From JBBQXV01 sp043785585 (GTDB lineage: Bacteria > Myxococcota_A > Polyangia > Polyangiales > Polyangiaceae): DNA of 17,713 nucleotides. The notes under the pieces were generated by a model. That model did not search any database. It saw only the letters and a program-made list of their open reading frames with translations, and was not told the origin of the DNA. Position numbers and translations under genes: made by a program. Shown one piece after another: positions 1 through 7,250 of this stretch (its first letter is position 1; the number at the start of each line of letters is the position of its first letter). Location of the stretch: assembly GCA_043785585.1 (NCBI GenBank), contig JAYVXB010000325.1:1-17713 (forward strand), written 5' to 3'.

Positions 1-136
1 CCTCGAGCTCGGGAGCGCGATCGGCGGAGGCGGCGGACGCGGCGGCAGACGGCGACTGCGGGACGGCGTGGCGAGCGACGAAGACCGTCGCGGCCAGCAC
101 GCCGAGCCCGAGGAGCCTGCGAAAAAACGCGCGCAT
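1..136 (-). CDS. Partial membrane-anchored or secreted protein, N-terminal 45 residues
   Basis: On the minus strand an ATG at 136 opens a frame with no stop as far as the left edge. The peptide begins MRAFFRRLLGLGVLAATVFV, which is a typical signal peptide or signal anchor: arginines, then a hydrophobic core. An Ala/Ser-rich linker follows (about residues 26-40). A purine-rich stretch, GGGGACGGG, lies directly upstream of the ATG on the minus strand and could serve as a ribosome binding site. The product cannot be identified from 45 residues. The gene diverges from the solute-binding protein gene and overlaps the longest version of it. The main doubt is that the signal-like peptide could be an antisense artefact in GC-rich DNA. 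Confidence 0.6.
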   Translation of the reverse strand, partial: MRAFFRRLLGLGVLAATVFVARHAVPQSPSAAASAASADRAPELE

Positions 137-1672
137 CCCGTCCCCGTTACCACGAGTTGGCTCGGCGTGCTCCTCGTCGCGCTCGCGTGCGCGGCGTGCG
201 TCGGCGGTCGCCAAAGCGTCGCCGACGCGCAGCGCCCGATCGAGATGCTCGTCGCCAACGACGCCGAGACGCTCGATCCTCGGTACTCGACGGACCCCGC
301 CGCGCTTCGCACGACGCGGCTGATTCACGCCGGCCTCGTGCGCCTCGATCCGGTGACGCTCGCGCCGATGCCGTACGCCGCGAAGGGCTGGCGTTGGCTC
401 GATCCGACGACGCTGCGCGTGGAGCTGCGCGACGACGTGCGGTTTCACTCGGGCGCCCCGTTGCGATCGACGGACGTCGTCGCAACGCTGCGCGCGTTCG
501 CGTCGCCGAAGGTCGCGTCGCGCGTGGCGCGAATCGTCGACGCGATCGATCGCGCCGAGACGGACGGCGAGCACGCGGTCGTCGTCTACTTGAAGCGCGC
601 GCACGCGACGCTGCTCACGGATCTCGAGGTGCCGATCCTTCGCGCGGATCAGGCCGAGTCGCCGCCCGATCCGCTGGGGACGCTCGACGGGCTCGGCCCG
701 TACGCGGTGTCGCGCGTCGAACGCGGCGCGATCACGCTGACTCCAGTCGACGGCGCCGCGCTTCCACGCCCGGCGCACGCCGTCGTGGTGCGCACGGTGC
801 ACGACGAGAACGCGCGCGCGCTGCGTCTCTACGCGGGGCGCGCCGACGTGGCGCTCAACCTGGTCTCGCCGACGCTGCTCCCTGCGATGTCGTCGCAAGC
901 GGGGCTCGCCGTCCTGTCGCGTCCCGGATCGAACCTGACGTACTTGGTCGTGCGCGAAGGGCGCGGCGCGCTGGCGTCACGTGACGTGAGGCGCGCGGTC
1001 GCGCTCGCGATCGATCGGGAGCTCGTGGCGCGCACGCTCCTCGGCGGACGCGGACGCGCGGCCGCGGGGGTGATCCCGCCGGCGCACTGGTCGTTCTTGC
1101 CTGGCGCGGCCGACGAGATCGATCGCACGCCGCTCGCAAAAATCGCCTACGCGCCGAACATCGCGCGCGATCTCCTGCGCGCGGCGGGCACGCCGCGGAT
1201 CACGCTCTCGCTCTTGTCGACGACGGATCGCCTGCGCCTGAGCATCGCGCGCGTCCTCGCGCAGCAACTCGCCGAGGTCGGCATCGATCTCGAGGTCATC
1301 CCGCTCGAGCTCGGCACGCTCCTCGCGCGCCTCAACGCGGGCGACTTCGAGCTCGCGTCGCTGCAGATGCCCGAGTTCACCGAGCCGCATCTCTTGCGCT
1401 TCTTCCTCCACGCCGACTTCATCCCGCCCGGCGGCAACAACCGCGGCCGCGTCGACGACGCGATGCTGAGCGCGCTGCTCGACGAAGGCGGGCGTATGAT
1501 CGACGTCCCCGAGCGCCGTCGCATCTACGCGGCCGTCGACGCGCGCATCCGCGAAGAGATGCACATCATCCCGCTGTGGCACGAGGACCAAGTCGTCGTC
1601 ACGAGCGCGCGCGCACGCAGCTTCGTCCCGAGCGCCGAGGGGCGCTGGCTGTCGCTCGCAGAGATTCCGTAG
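68..1672 (+). CDS. ABC transporter substrate-binding lipoprotein, family 5 (peptide/nickel/opine type)
   Basis: This is a periplasmic solute-binding protein of the SBP_bac_5 family, the extracytoplasmic receptor of an oligopeptide-type ABC importer. It shows the family pattern in order: 'AETLDPRYSTDP' near the N-terminus, 'LIHAGLVRLDP', then 'LRVELRDDVRFHSGAPLRSTD' shortened here as the classic VxFHxGxPLxxxD signature. In the middle is 'SRDVRRAVALAIDRE', and near the C-terminus 'IIPLWHEDQVVV'. The length of 534 residues is usual for the family. A hydrophobic stretch, LGVLLVALACAAC, ends in a lipobox-like cysteine at residue 44, so it is probably a lipoprotein. The start is uncertain. GTG at 68 gives a long hydrophilic leader that overlaps the divergent gene, while the only other in-frame start, GTG at 167, leaves a signal peptide with no positive charge. 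No permease or ATPase gene is adjacent, so its transport partner is unknown. Confidence 0.88.
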   Translation: MASDEDRRGQHAEPEEPAKKRAHPVPVTTSWLGVLLVALACAACVGGRQSVADAQRPIEMLVANDAETLDPRYSTDPAALRTTRLIHAGLVRLDPVTLAPMPYAAKGWRWLDPTTLRVELRDDVRFHSGAPLRSTDVVATLRAFASPKVASRVARIVDAIDRAETDGEHAVVVYLKRAHATLLTDLEVPILRADQAESPPDPLGTLDGLGPYAVSRVERGAITLTPVDGAALPRPAHAVVVRTVHDENARALRLYAGRADVALNLVSPTLLPAMSSQAGLAVLSRPGSNLTYLVVREGRGALASRDVRRAVALAIDRELVARTLLGGRGRAAAGVIPPAHWSFLPGAADEIDRTPLAKIAYAPNIARDLLRAAGTPRITLSLLSTTDRLRLSIARVLAQQLAEVGIDLEVIPLELGTLLARLNAGDFELASLQMPEFTEPHLLRFFLHADFIPPGGNNRGRVDDAMLSALLDEGGRMIDVPERRRIYAAVDARIREEMHIIPLWHEDQVVVTSARARSFVPSAEGRWLSLAEIP

Positions 1673-1921
1673 CGAGCGACGCGAGCGAACACCGGACGCC
1701 GCCGTCGCGGCCTGTTCACGCTCGTCATCGCCATCGACCGGGCTGGCCCAGGCAACTCTTCGTTCGCACACAGAGACGCCGGTCACGGCGACGACCGCGC
1801 TGAGGGCGACAGGCCGCAACTCGAGCCGTGTCGACGCACCGCGACGCCCGAAACGTCGAGCAAGATCGCGTGGTGCGTGGATGCGCACACGCTGGCGCGG
1901 ATCTTCCTAGAAGTACGCCCC

Positions 1922-1927
1922 AGGAGG
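1922..1927 (+). promoter_or_regulatory. Strong ribosome binding site that sets the start of the next gene
   Basis: AGGAGG lies 6 bases before GTG 1934. It makes that GTG a better start than the upstream in-frame ATG at 1877, which has no such site. The 261 bp between the solute-binding protein stop and GTG 1934 show no convincing terminator or promoter. Confidence 0.7.
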
Positions 1928-1933
1928 AGCACC

Positions 1934-2656
1934 GTGACGCGTAGCAAATTCGACTCCAAACCCGAGGATACGGGCCGCTTGAACGCCGTGGAGCTCCGCG
2001 CGCTCGTGTTGCAAACGGAGCAGTCCGTCATGCGCGCGCGTGCGGCGCTGGCGGTCGTTCGATCGCCGCGCCGGTCGACGTTCGCGAAGACGGCGCCGGC
2101 GCTCATCCTTCCGAAGCCGTCGCGCCCCGCCGTGCGCAAGGTGCCGCCGCTCCCGCCGCGCTACGACGCGCCGGACTCGAAGCCGCCGAGCGTCGCCCCC
2201 GTGCGTGCGATCGCGCCGCGGCCCGCGCCGGTGCGCGCGATCGCGCCGCGGCCCGCGCCCGCGCGTGCGATCGCGACGCGGGACGTGCTCGCGCCGGCGC
2301 CCGCGCCCGTGGTCGCGTCGCCCCGCGTGATCCTGCTCACTGCCCTGCCCGTCGTCGACCTCGCGCCGGCGGACGTAGAGCTCGTGGAAGCCGAGATCGA
2401 CGTCGACCTGTCGCGCATCGAGCCGACCGCCCGCACGCGCGTGCGAGACGTCGTCGACTTCGAAGCAAACGTGCTCGGCCGCGGATACTTCAAGCGCCGA
2501 TTCCGTGCGCTCTTCGTCATCGCGCTCCTCGTCGTCGCGCGGCCGTGGTGGTGGAACATTGCCGACGCACGCTCGGCGTCCGGCGTCCCCGCGCAGACGA
2601 TCGGCGCCGACGTCACGGCGCGCGCGGCGTACGTGGCGGACGGCCCGCGCCGATAG
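1934..2656 (+). CDS. Single-pass membrane protein with Pro/Ala-rich repeat tract, function unknown
   Basis: I do not recognise a family. From GTG 1934 the product is 240 residues. The N-terminal part (about 1-60) is charged and probably helical (LNAVELRALVLQTEQSVM). Residues about 60-135 are Pro/Ala/Arg-rich and include nearly three copies of a ten-residue unit, RAIAPRPAPV. A more acidic segment follows (about 140-175: DVELVEAEIDVDL). Near the C-terminus KRRFR precedes one hydrophobic segment ending in PWWW (about residues 190-207), and 33 residues follow. By the positive-inside rule the proline-rich part should be cytoplasmic and the short tail periplasmic. The shape loosely resembles anti-sigma or TonB-like spanning proteins, but no diagnostic motif is present. 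The ORF extends upstream to ATG 1877, which I consider less likely. Confidence 0.72.
   Translation: MTRSKFDSKPEDTGRLNAVELRALVLQTEQSVMRARAALAVVRSPRRSTFAKTAPALILPKPSRPAVRKVPPLPPRYDAPDSKPPSVAPVRAIAPRPAPVRAIAPRPAPARAIATRDVLAPAPAPVVASPRVILLTALPVVDLAPADVELVEAEIDVDLSRIEPTARTRVRDVVDFEANVLGRGYFKRRFRALFVIALLVVARPWWWNIADARSASGVPAQTIGADVTARAAYVADGPRR
2201..2280 (+). repeat. 30-bp tandem repeat, about 2.7 copies, inside the membrane protein gene
   Basis: Copies start at 2201, 2231 and 2261. The first two differ at only two positions. The third diverges after about 20 bases. Each unit encodes ten residues of the type VRAIAPRPAP and contains a GCGATCGC-type octamer. The repeat is in frame, so changes in copy number would lengthen or shorten a proline-rich linker without disrupting the protein. 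Confidence 0.9.
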
Positions 2657-2775
2657 AAGGTCGGCGCTCGCCGAAGTGCAGCCGGTCGGGCGCGCGACGG
2701 CGTGCGTAGTGTGGCCTCAGCCGTTGTCCGATCTTATTAATCGAACACCACGGTCGCCGGGATCATGATGACCGC

Positions 2776-4620
2776 GTGCTGGATCACAACCCACGCGTTC
2801 GGTGCGTCGACCTCGCGCGCCAGCGATCCGCGGACGACGAGGAGCTGTGCTTCGCGCCGTTGTCCGGTCGCGCCGCCGCCGTTCACCCGATCGTGGCGCG
2901 CGCTCTCGCCGCGTGCGATCGATTCGAGACGCTGGACGCGCACCTCCGGCGCTTCGAGCGCGATCCATCGCTGGCGCAGGTTCCGCGCGCCGTCCTCGAG
3001 GACGCGCTCGAAAACGCAGTGCGTTCAGGGCTGCTCACGCCGGAGCGGGAGGTGCGCGATCGCTGCGTCGCGGCTGCGCGCGCCGGCGACGACACGGCGC
3101 GCGTGGCATCCATCGCAATCGCGACGCGCGATCGTCCGGAGGTCCTCGCGCGAGCGGTCGAGAGCTACGCCGCACACCTGCGCGACCACGGGCGCGACGC
3201 GGAGATCATCGTGAGCGACGACTCCGTCGCGCCGGCCACGCGCGAGGCGACGCGCGCGACGTTGACCGCGCTCGCGACGCGCTACGGCGTCCGCGTCGCG
3301 TACGCAGGCGCGGAGGAGAAGGCGTCGTTCCTGCGCGCGCTGCTCGCGGAGTCGGGTGCCGACCCCGCCGACGTCGAGTTCGCGCTCGCGAATCCCGAGC
3401 AGCTCGGGTGGACCGAAGGCGCGAACCGCAACGCGCTCCTCCTCGACACGGTCGGCGAGGCGCTCCTCTGCGTCGACGACGACACGATCTGCGCGGCGTC
3501 GCCGCTCCCCGAACGAGGCGCGGCAGGCGCGCTCGACCTGTCGTCGACGAACGATCCGACGAGCTTCTGGTTCTTCCCCGATCACGACGCGGCGGTCGCA
3601 GCGGCGGACTTCACGGACGACGACTTCCTCGCCGCGCACGAGACGCTCCTCGGTCGCGACGTCGGACGCCTCGTCGCGGGCAGCCAGACGCTCGGTCTCG
3701 ACGCGATGCAGGCGAGCTTCCTCCATCGCCTCGAGCAGGCGGGAGGGCGCGTCGCGTTCACGATGGCGGGCTCTGTCGGCGACTCGGGGATGGGAATGCG
3801 GAGCGCGTATTTCTTCGTCGACGCGGCGTCGCGCGAGAGGCTCTTGGTCTCGGATCGCGGCTACCGTGCCGCGCTCGCGAGCCGACAAGTCATGCGCGGC
3901 GTGACGCGCCCGACGATCACGAACCAGACCTTCTGCATGGGCCTGAACCTCGGCCTCGACAACCGCGCGCTCTTGCCGCCGTTCGTCCCGGTTCAGAACA
4001 ACGCCGACGGAGCGTTCGGACACGCCGTGCGCGCGTGCGTGCCGGACGCCTTTGCGGGCTACGTGCCGCGCGCGATCTTGCATCGGACGGTGACGACGCG
4101 CGTCTTCGACCTCGACGATCTCGTCACGTGCACCGGAACGCCGAGCACGTGCGATCTGATGCCGCTCGTCCTGTCGACGTGGCAAGCGCCGCCCGGCCCG
4201 ACGTCCACGCGCGCGCGCATGCGCAGCCTCGGCGATTTTCTCTGCGCGTTCGGCGCGCTCTCGGAGACGGAGCTCCGACGAACGCTCGCGGCGCTGTGGT
4301 GGCGGCTCTCGGCGCACACGATCGCCCGCCTCGGTGAGGTCGAACGTGCGGGGGGCGAGCGCTCGGCGCAGTGGGCCGACGACGCGCGACGCTACGCGGA
4401 AGCGCGCACGCGCGGGATGCTCGACGGGCGCTCGATCGGGCCGCGCGATCTCGCCGAGGAGCGCGGACCGGACGACGCGCTCCCGTGCTTCGGCCGGATC
4501 GTCACGCGCTACGGCGCGCTCTTGCGCGCGTGGCCCGACCTCGTCGACGCCGCGAAGGCGTTGCGCCGACGTGGCGTCCGCGTCGCGGAGGCGCTCGCAC
4601 CGAAAGGAACACGACCATGA
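2776..4620 (+). CDS. GT-A (GT2-like) glycosyltransferase with N-terminal PqqD/RRE-like region
   Basis: This is a predicted cytoplasmic glycosyltransferase of 614 residues with no signal peptide or membrane segment. The GT-A fold is supported by IAIATRDRPEVLARAVESY at residue 113, the nucleotide-binding IIVSDDS (Asp148-Asp149), GANRNALLLDT, and the metal-binding LCVDDDTIC (Asp234-236) in place of the usual DXD. Residues about 5-95 (NPRVRCVDL..., ELCFAPLSG, VARALAACDRFETLDAHL, VLEDALENAVRSGLL) follow the strand/helix order of PqqD-like winged-helix domains, which bind leader peptides in RiPP pathways. That assignment is an inference from pattern. Residues about 300-614 are less recognisable. 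The start is GTG 2776, the first in-frame start, with only a weak GGGA upstream. The stop overlaps the next ATG (ATGA), so translation is probably coupled. Acceptor and sugar are unknown. Confidence 0.8.
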   Translation: MLDHNPRVRCVDLARQRSADDEELCFAPLSGRAAAVHPIVARALAACDRFETLDAHLRRFERDPSLAQVPRAVLEDALENAVRSGLLTPEREVRDRCVAAARAGDDTARVASIAIATRDRPEVLARAVESYAAHLRDHGRDAEIIVSDDSVAPATREATRATLTALATRYGVRVAYAGAEEKASFLRALLAESGADPADVEFALANPEQLGWTEGANRNALLLDTVGEALLCVDDDTICAASPLPERGAAGALDLSSTNDPTSFWFFPDHDAAVAAADFTDDDFLAAHETLLGRDVGRLVAGSQTLGLDAMQASFLHRLEQAGGRVAFTMAGSVGDSGMGMRSAYFFVDAASRERLLVSDRGYRAALASRQVMRGVTRPTITNQTFCMGLNLGLDNRALLPPFVPVQNNADGAFGHAVRACVPDAFAGYVPRAILHRTVTTRVFDLDDLVTCTGTPSTCDLMPLVLSTWQAPPGPTSTRARMRSLGDFLCAFGALSETELRRTLAALWWRLSAHTIARLGEVERAGGERSAQWADDARRYAEARTRGMLDGRSIGPRDLAEERGPDDALPCFGRIVTRYGALLRAWPDLVDAAKALRRRGVRVAEALAPKGTRP

Positions 4621-6227
4621 GGCGACGCCTCCCCACGCTACTGCTCTTGATCCCCGCCGGCTCGATCGTGACGTTCACCGCGCCCGAAGCGCGCGCGTGG
4701 CACACGGACGATCACTACACCGAGACGCGCGACGCCTGCGAAGCGCAGAAGCTCCGCAAGCCGAGCAAGATGACCCAGGCGCGCTGGGAGACGCTCTGGG
4801 CGTGGGCGATGGAGAACGCCAACGACATTTCGGGCGATTGGTCGCGACCCTTCAACAACAGCTTCTGCCGCGAGGTCGCGTACAGCGCGACGTGGCCGGA
4901 CATCCGCGAGTTCGCGAACGACGCGGCGCACATGCAGTCGGCGTACACCGGCGGTCTCAACGCGGCGCCCGCCGCGCACTCTTCCAACTGGAACAAGCCC
5001 GCGCAGCACTACGACGCGCACATCCCTGCCGTCGTCTACGATCCTCCCAACGTCTCCGTCGACAAGTGGATCGACAACGTCGACAGGAACTGGCGAGAGT
5101 CGCGCGGCTGGATCGACAGGATCTTCGCGAACGACCGAAACATCTCCCGCGCCGGCAACGTCCACAAGGGATTCTGGTGGTGGTCGGAGGTCGTCGGCAG
5201 GGAGTACAAGCTGTCGGGCGGCGCTCGATTCCGCTTCTACGACTCGCTCGGCGCCGTCATTCACCAGTTTCAAGACTCGTGCTCCCACCAGGGGATCTCC
5301 GGCGCGCAGCACGCGTGGCTCACGTACTCGCAAGGCGTGCACTCCGATCCCGACTCGTTCACGCCGACGGGACCCAACGGCGACGACGGACGGTTTCTGT
5401 CGTGCACGCGGCCGCTCACGCAAGCGTTCTTCGCGAGCCTCGCGCAAATCTTCGCGGACCTCAGCGCGGACGTCCTCACGTACGTGACCGGGCCGCTGTC
5501 GCACGGCTCGTGGATCACGCCGACCACCGACGCGGTGATCGGGATCGCGCCGCACGAGCTCTCGGACATCAACGACTACTTCCGGCAGATGTGCGATCAG
5601 CAGTGCCGAGGCTGTACGGACGATCCACCTGGCGCGTACTGCCACGACACGCGCTTCAACAACGATCAGCTCTTCGCGCTCTGGAACGCGCTCCTCGCGA
5701 TCGACGTCGACCCGACCTGGAATCTCGCGCGCCTGGGGACCGCGACGTCGCCGTTCGCGAGCTTCAAGGCGCACGTCGCGACGTGGCCGGCGATGGGCGC
5801 CGCGCCGCGGCCGATCACCGGCGAGCGCATCTACGATTTCTGGCACGCGACGGACTCCGCGCGGTCGCGCCACCCTGCGCTCGACAACACGCGGCTGGCG
5901 ATCGGCATCCCGACGACCCTCAGCATCACCAAGCCGAACCGCCAGTGCCCGAAGATTTCGAACCGCGCGGTCGCCGCGCCGTACCAAAAGTTTCGCAAGC
6001 GCGACGCGAACGATCCGCACACCCAGAGCAATCCACCGAGCATCATTGCGCCGAACTTCAGCGTGACGTTCCCGAAGATCGCGCAGACGCTGGGCACCCC
6101 ACCAGACGCAGGCGCGGCGAAGTATTGCTACGTGACCAACTCGCTCCGTGACCAGGGGCAGGCGGGCAACCCCGATCCGTCGGCGATCACCCAGATGGAA
6201 TGGGACTACTGCGGGAGCGGCTCATGA
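4617..6227 (+). CDS. Secreted zinc phospholipase C / P1 nuclease-type protein
   Basis: The product has 536 residues with a clear signal peptide: MRRR, a leucine-rich core, then EARA followed by Trp28. Cleavage after Ala27 would put Trp at the mature N-terminus (WHTDDHY), as in zinc-dependent phospholipase C and S1/P1 nuclease, where the free N-terminal Trp binds zinc. A second family-like motif, HQFQDSCSH, gives His216-x3-Asp220-x3-His224 inside a helical region, and QHYDAH (131-135) may add ligands. I infer a zinc hydrolase fold. The substrate (phospholipid, nucleic acid or other) cannot be told. The C-terminal third (about 400-536) has no recognisable motif. The start ATG 4617 overlaps the glycosyltransferase stop and is preceded by AAAGGAA eight bases upstream. 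The protein is longer than simple phospholipase C enzymes (about 250 residues). Confidence 0.78.
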   Translation: MRRRLPTLLLLIPAGSIVTFTAPEARAWHTDDHYTETRDACEAQKLRKPSKMTQARWETLWAWAMENANDISGDWSRPFNNSFCREVAYSATWPDIREFANDAAHMQSAYTGGLNAAPAAHSSNWNKPAQHYDAHIPAVVYDPPNVSVDKWIDNVDRNWRESRGWIDRIFANDRNISRAGNVHKGFWWWSEVVGREYKLSGGARFRFYDSLGAVIHQFQDSCSHQGISGAQHAWLTYSQGVHSDPDSFTPTGPNGDDGRFLSCTRPLTQAFFASLAQIFADLSADVLTYVTGPLSHGSWITPTTDAVIGIAPHELSDINDYFRQMCDQQCRGCTDDPPGAYCHDTRFNNDQLFALWNALLAIDVDPTWNLARLGTATSPFASFKAHVATWPAMGAAPRPITGERIYDFWHATDSARSRHPALDNTRLAIGIPTTLSITKPNRQCPKISNRAVAAPYQKFRKRDANDPHTQSNPPSIIAPNFSVTFPKIAQTLGTPPDAGAAKYCYVTNSLRDQGQAGNPDPSAITQMEWDYCGSGS

Positions 6228-7195
6228 GGGCGCCGCTCTCTCCCGCGCTCGTCACGCTCGCGGCGATCGTCATGGCCGCCGCGTGCAGCTCCTCCTCCGA
6301 CAACGCGACGCCGCAGCCGGCGAGCGCCGCGCCCGACGCGGGGATCGGCTCGGACGAAGGCGGCGTGGTGGAGGCCGGCGACGTCGACGCCGGCGAGCCG
6401 TCGACGGAGACCGTCGTGCTCAACCCGTGCGCGGCGGTCGTGCGCACGTGCTCGACCGGCATGCCGATATCGACCTGTCCACAGGACAAGCTCACGGAGC
6501 AGGTCACCGTCTCGAAGACGACGTGCGGGTGCTCCGCGGATCGCCCGCAGGGAGCGCCCTGCCCGTCGGGTTGCACGCCGACCGGCGCGGAGTCGTGCAA
6601 CGGGATCGACGACGACTGCGACGGCGCCGTCGACAACCTCCCTGGCACGACCGACGCCATCATCGACGCGTGCGGGAGCTTCGACCCCAAGCTGATCGGC
6701 GTGGGGCTCTGCCATCTCGGGACGCGCGCGTGCGCCGCCGGCGCGTGGGGCGCGTGCGCGGACGAAGAGGGGCCGACGTCGGAGACGTGCAACGGCTACG
6801 ACGACGACTGCGACGGCTTCGTCGACAACCAAATCCCCGGCACTGCGCCGGACGGCCCGAACGGCAAGCCGCTCGTCGTCGCGTGCGGCGCGCAAGGCAT
6901 GATCTCGCCGTGGGGAGCGAGCGGTACGCAAGACTGCATTCACGGGGCGACGGTCGTGAACGGCGATCCGCTGTCCTGCGCGCTCGACACCGACGGCGGG
7001 CGCGTCGTGCGCGCGGCGGCGAGAGTCCAATTCCGATTCGACAGCGCGCCGACGACGACGGACGTCGATCGCGACGACGGCGCGTACTGGATGGTCCCCT
7101 TCGACGGCGCCGGTCTCCCCATCGACGAGGCGTACCTGCAGGCGCGCTTCGTCAGCAAGCAGCCCGACGATCCCGGCTACACCACCATGCCTTGA
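6224..7195 (+). CDS. MopE-like lipoprotein with two putative metal-binding repeats
   Basis: The product has 323 residues and begins MRAPLSPALVTLAAIVMAAAC, a lipoprotein signal peptide with the acylated cysteine at residue 21. A low-complexity Ala/Asp/Gly linker follows, as is usual for exported myxobacterial lipoproteins. Two copies of the MopE-type motif are present, CNGIDDDCDG (Cys125-Gly134) and CNGYDDDCDG (starting Cys189). This acidic, disulfide-flanked loop is annotated in databases as a putative metal-binding motif. Many other cysteines suggest a disulfide-rich extracellular protein. The C-terminal part (about 255-323) is cysteine-poor and unidentified. The ATG overlaps the previous stop as ATGA, with GGGAG six bases upstream, so it is probably translated together with the two genes before it. 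Its exact role is unknown. Confidence 0.85.
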   Translation: MRAPLSPALVTLAAIVMAAACSSSSDNATPQPASAAPDAGIGSDEGGVVEAGDVDAGEPSTETVVLNPCAAVVRTCSTGMPISTCPQDKLTEQVTVSKTTCGCSADRPQGAPCPSGCTPTGAESCNGIDDDCDGAVDNLPGTTDAIIDACGSFDPKLIGVGLCHLGTRACAAGAWGACADEEGPTSETCNGYDDDCDGFVDNQIPGTAPDGPNGKPLVVACGAQGMISPWGASGTQDCIHGATVVNGDPLSCALDTDGGRVVRAAARVQFRFDSAPTTTDVDRDDGAYWMVPFDGAGLPIDEAYLQARFVSKQPDDPGYTTMP

Positions 7196-7250
7196 GGGAC
7201 GCGCGCGAGACGTCGCTCCCCGCGCGTGGCGCTACACTCGGTTCGGCAAC

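Noticed and set aside
2711..2728. Sigma-54 promoter-like TGG...TTGT upstream of the glycosyltransferase
   Set aside because: The spacing between the GG and the second element is one base too long and the -12 GC is absent.
2712..2741. Sigma-70-like pair TGGCCT and TATTAA upstream of GTG 2776
   Set aside because: Spacing is 17 bases and the TATTAAT patch is locally AT-rich, but the -35 matches only three of six positions, so it is not strong enough to list as a promoter.
2737..2943. Minus-strand 68-residue frame ending in a hydrophobic tail, considered as a small peptide gene
   Set aside because: It lies antisense to the glycosyltransferase N-terminus, has no ribosome binding site, and its composition is that expected of a shadow frame in GC-rich DNA.
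7200..7227. Inverted repeat ACGCGCG / CGCGCGT after the MopE-like gene, considered as a terminator
   Set aside because: The loop is 14 bases, no T-tract follows, and CG-alternating arms are common by chance here.
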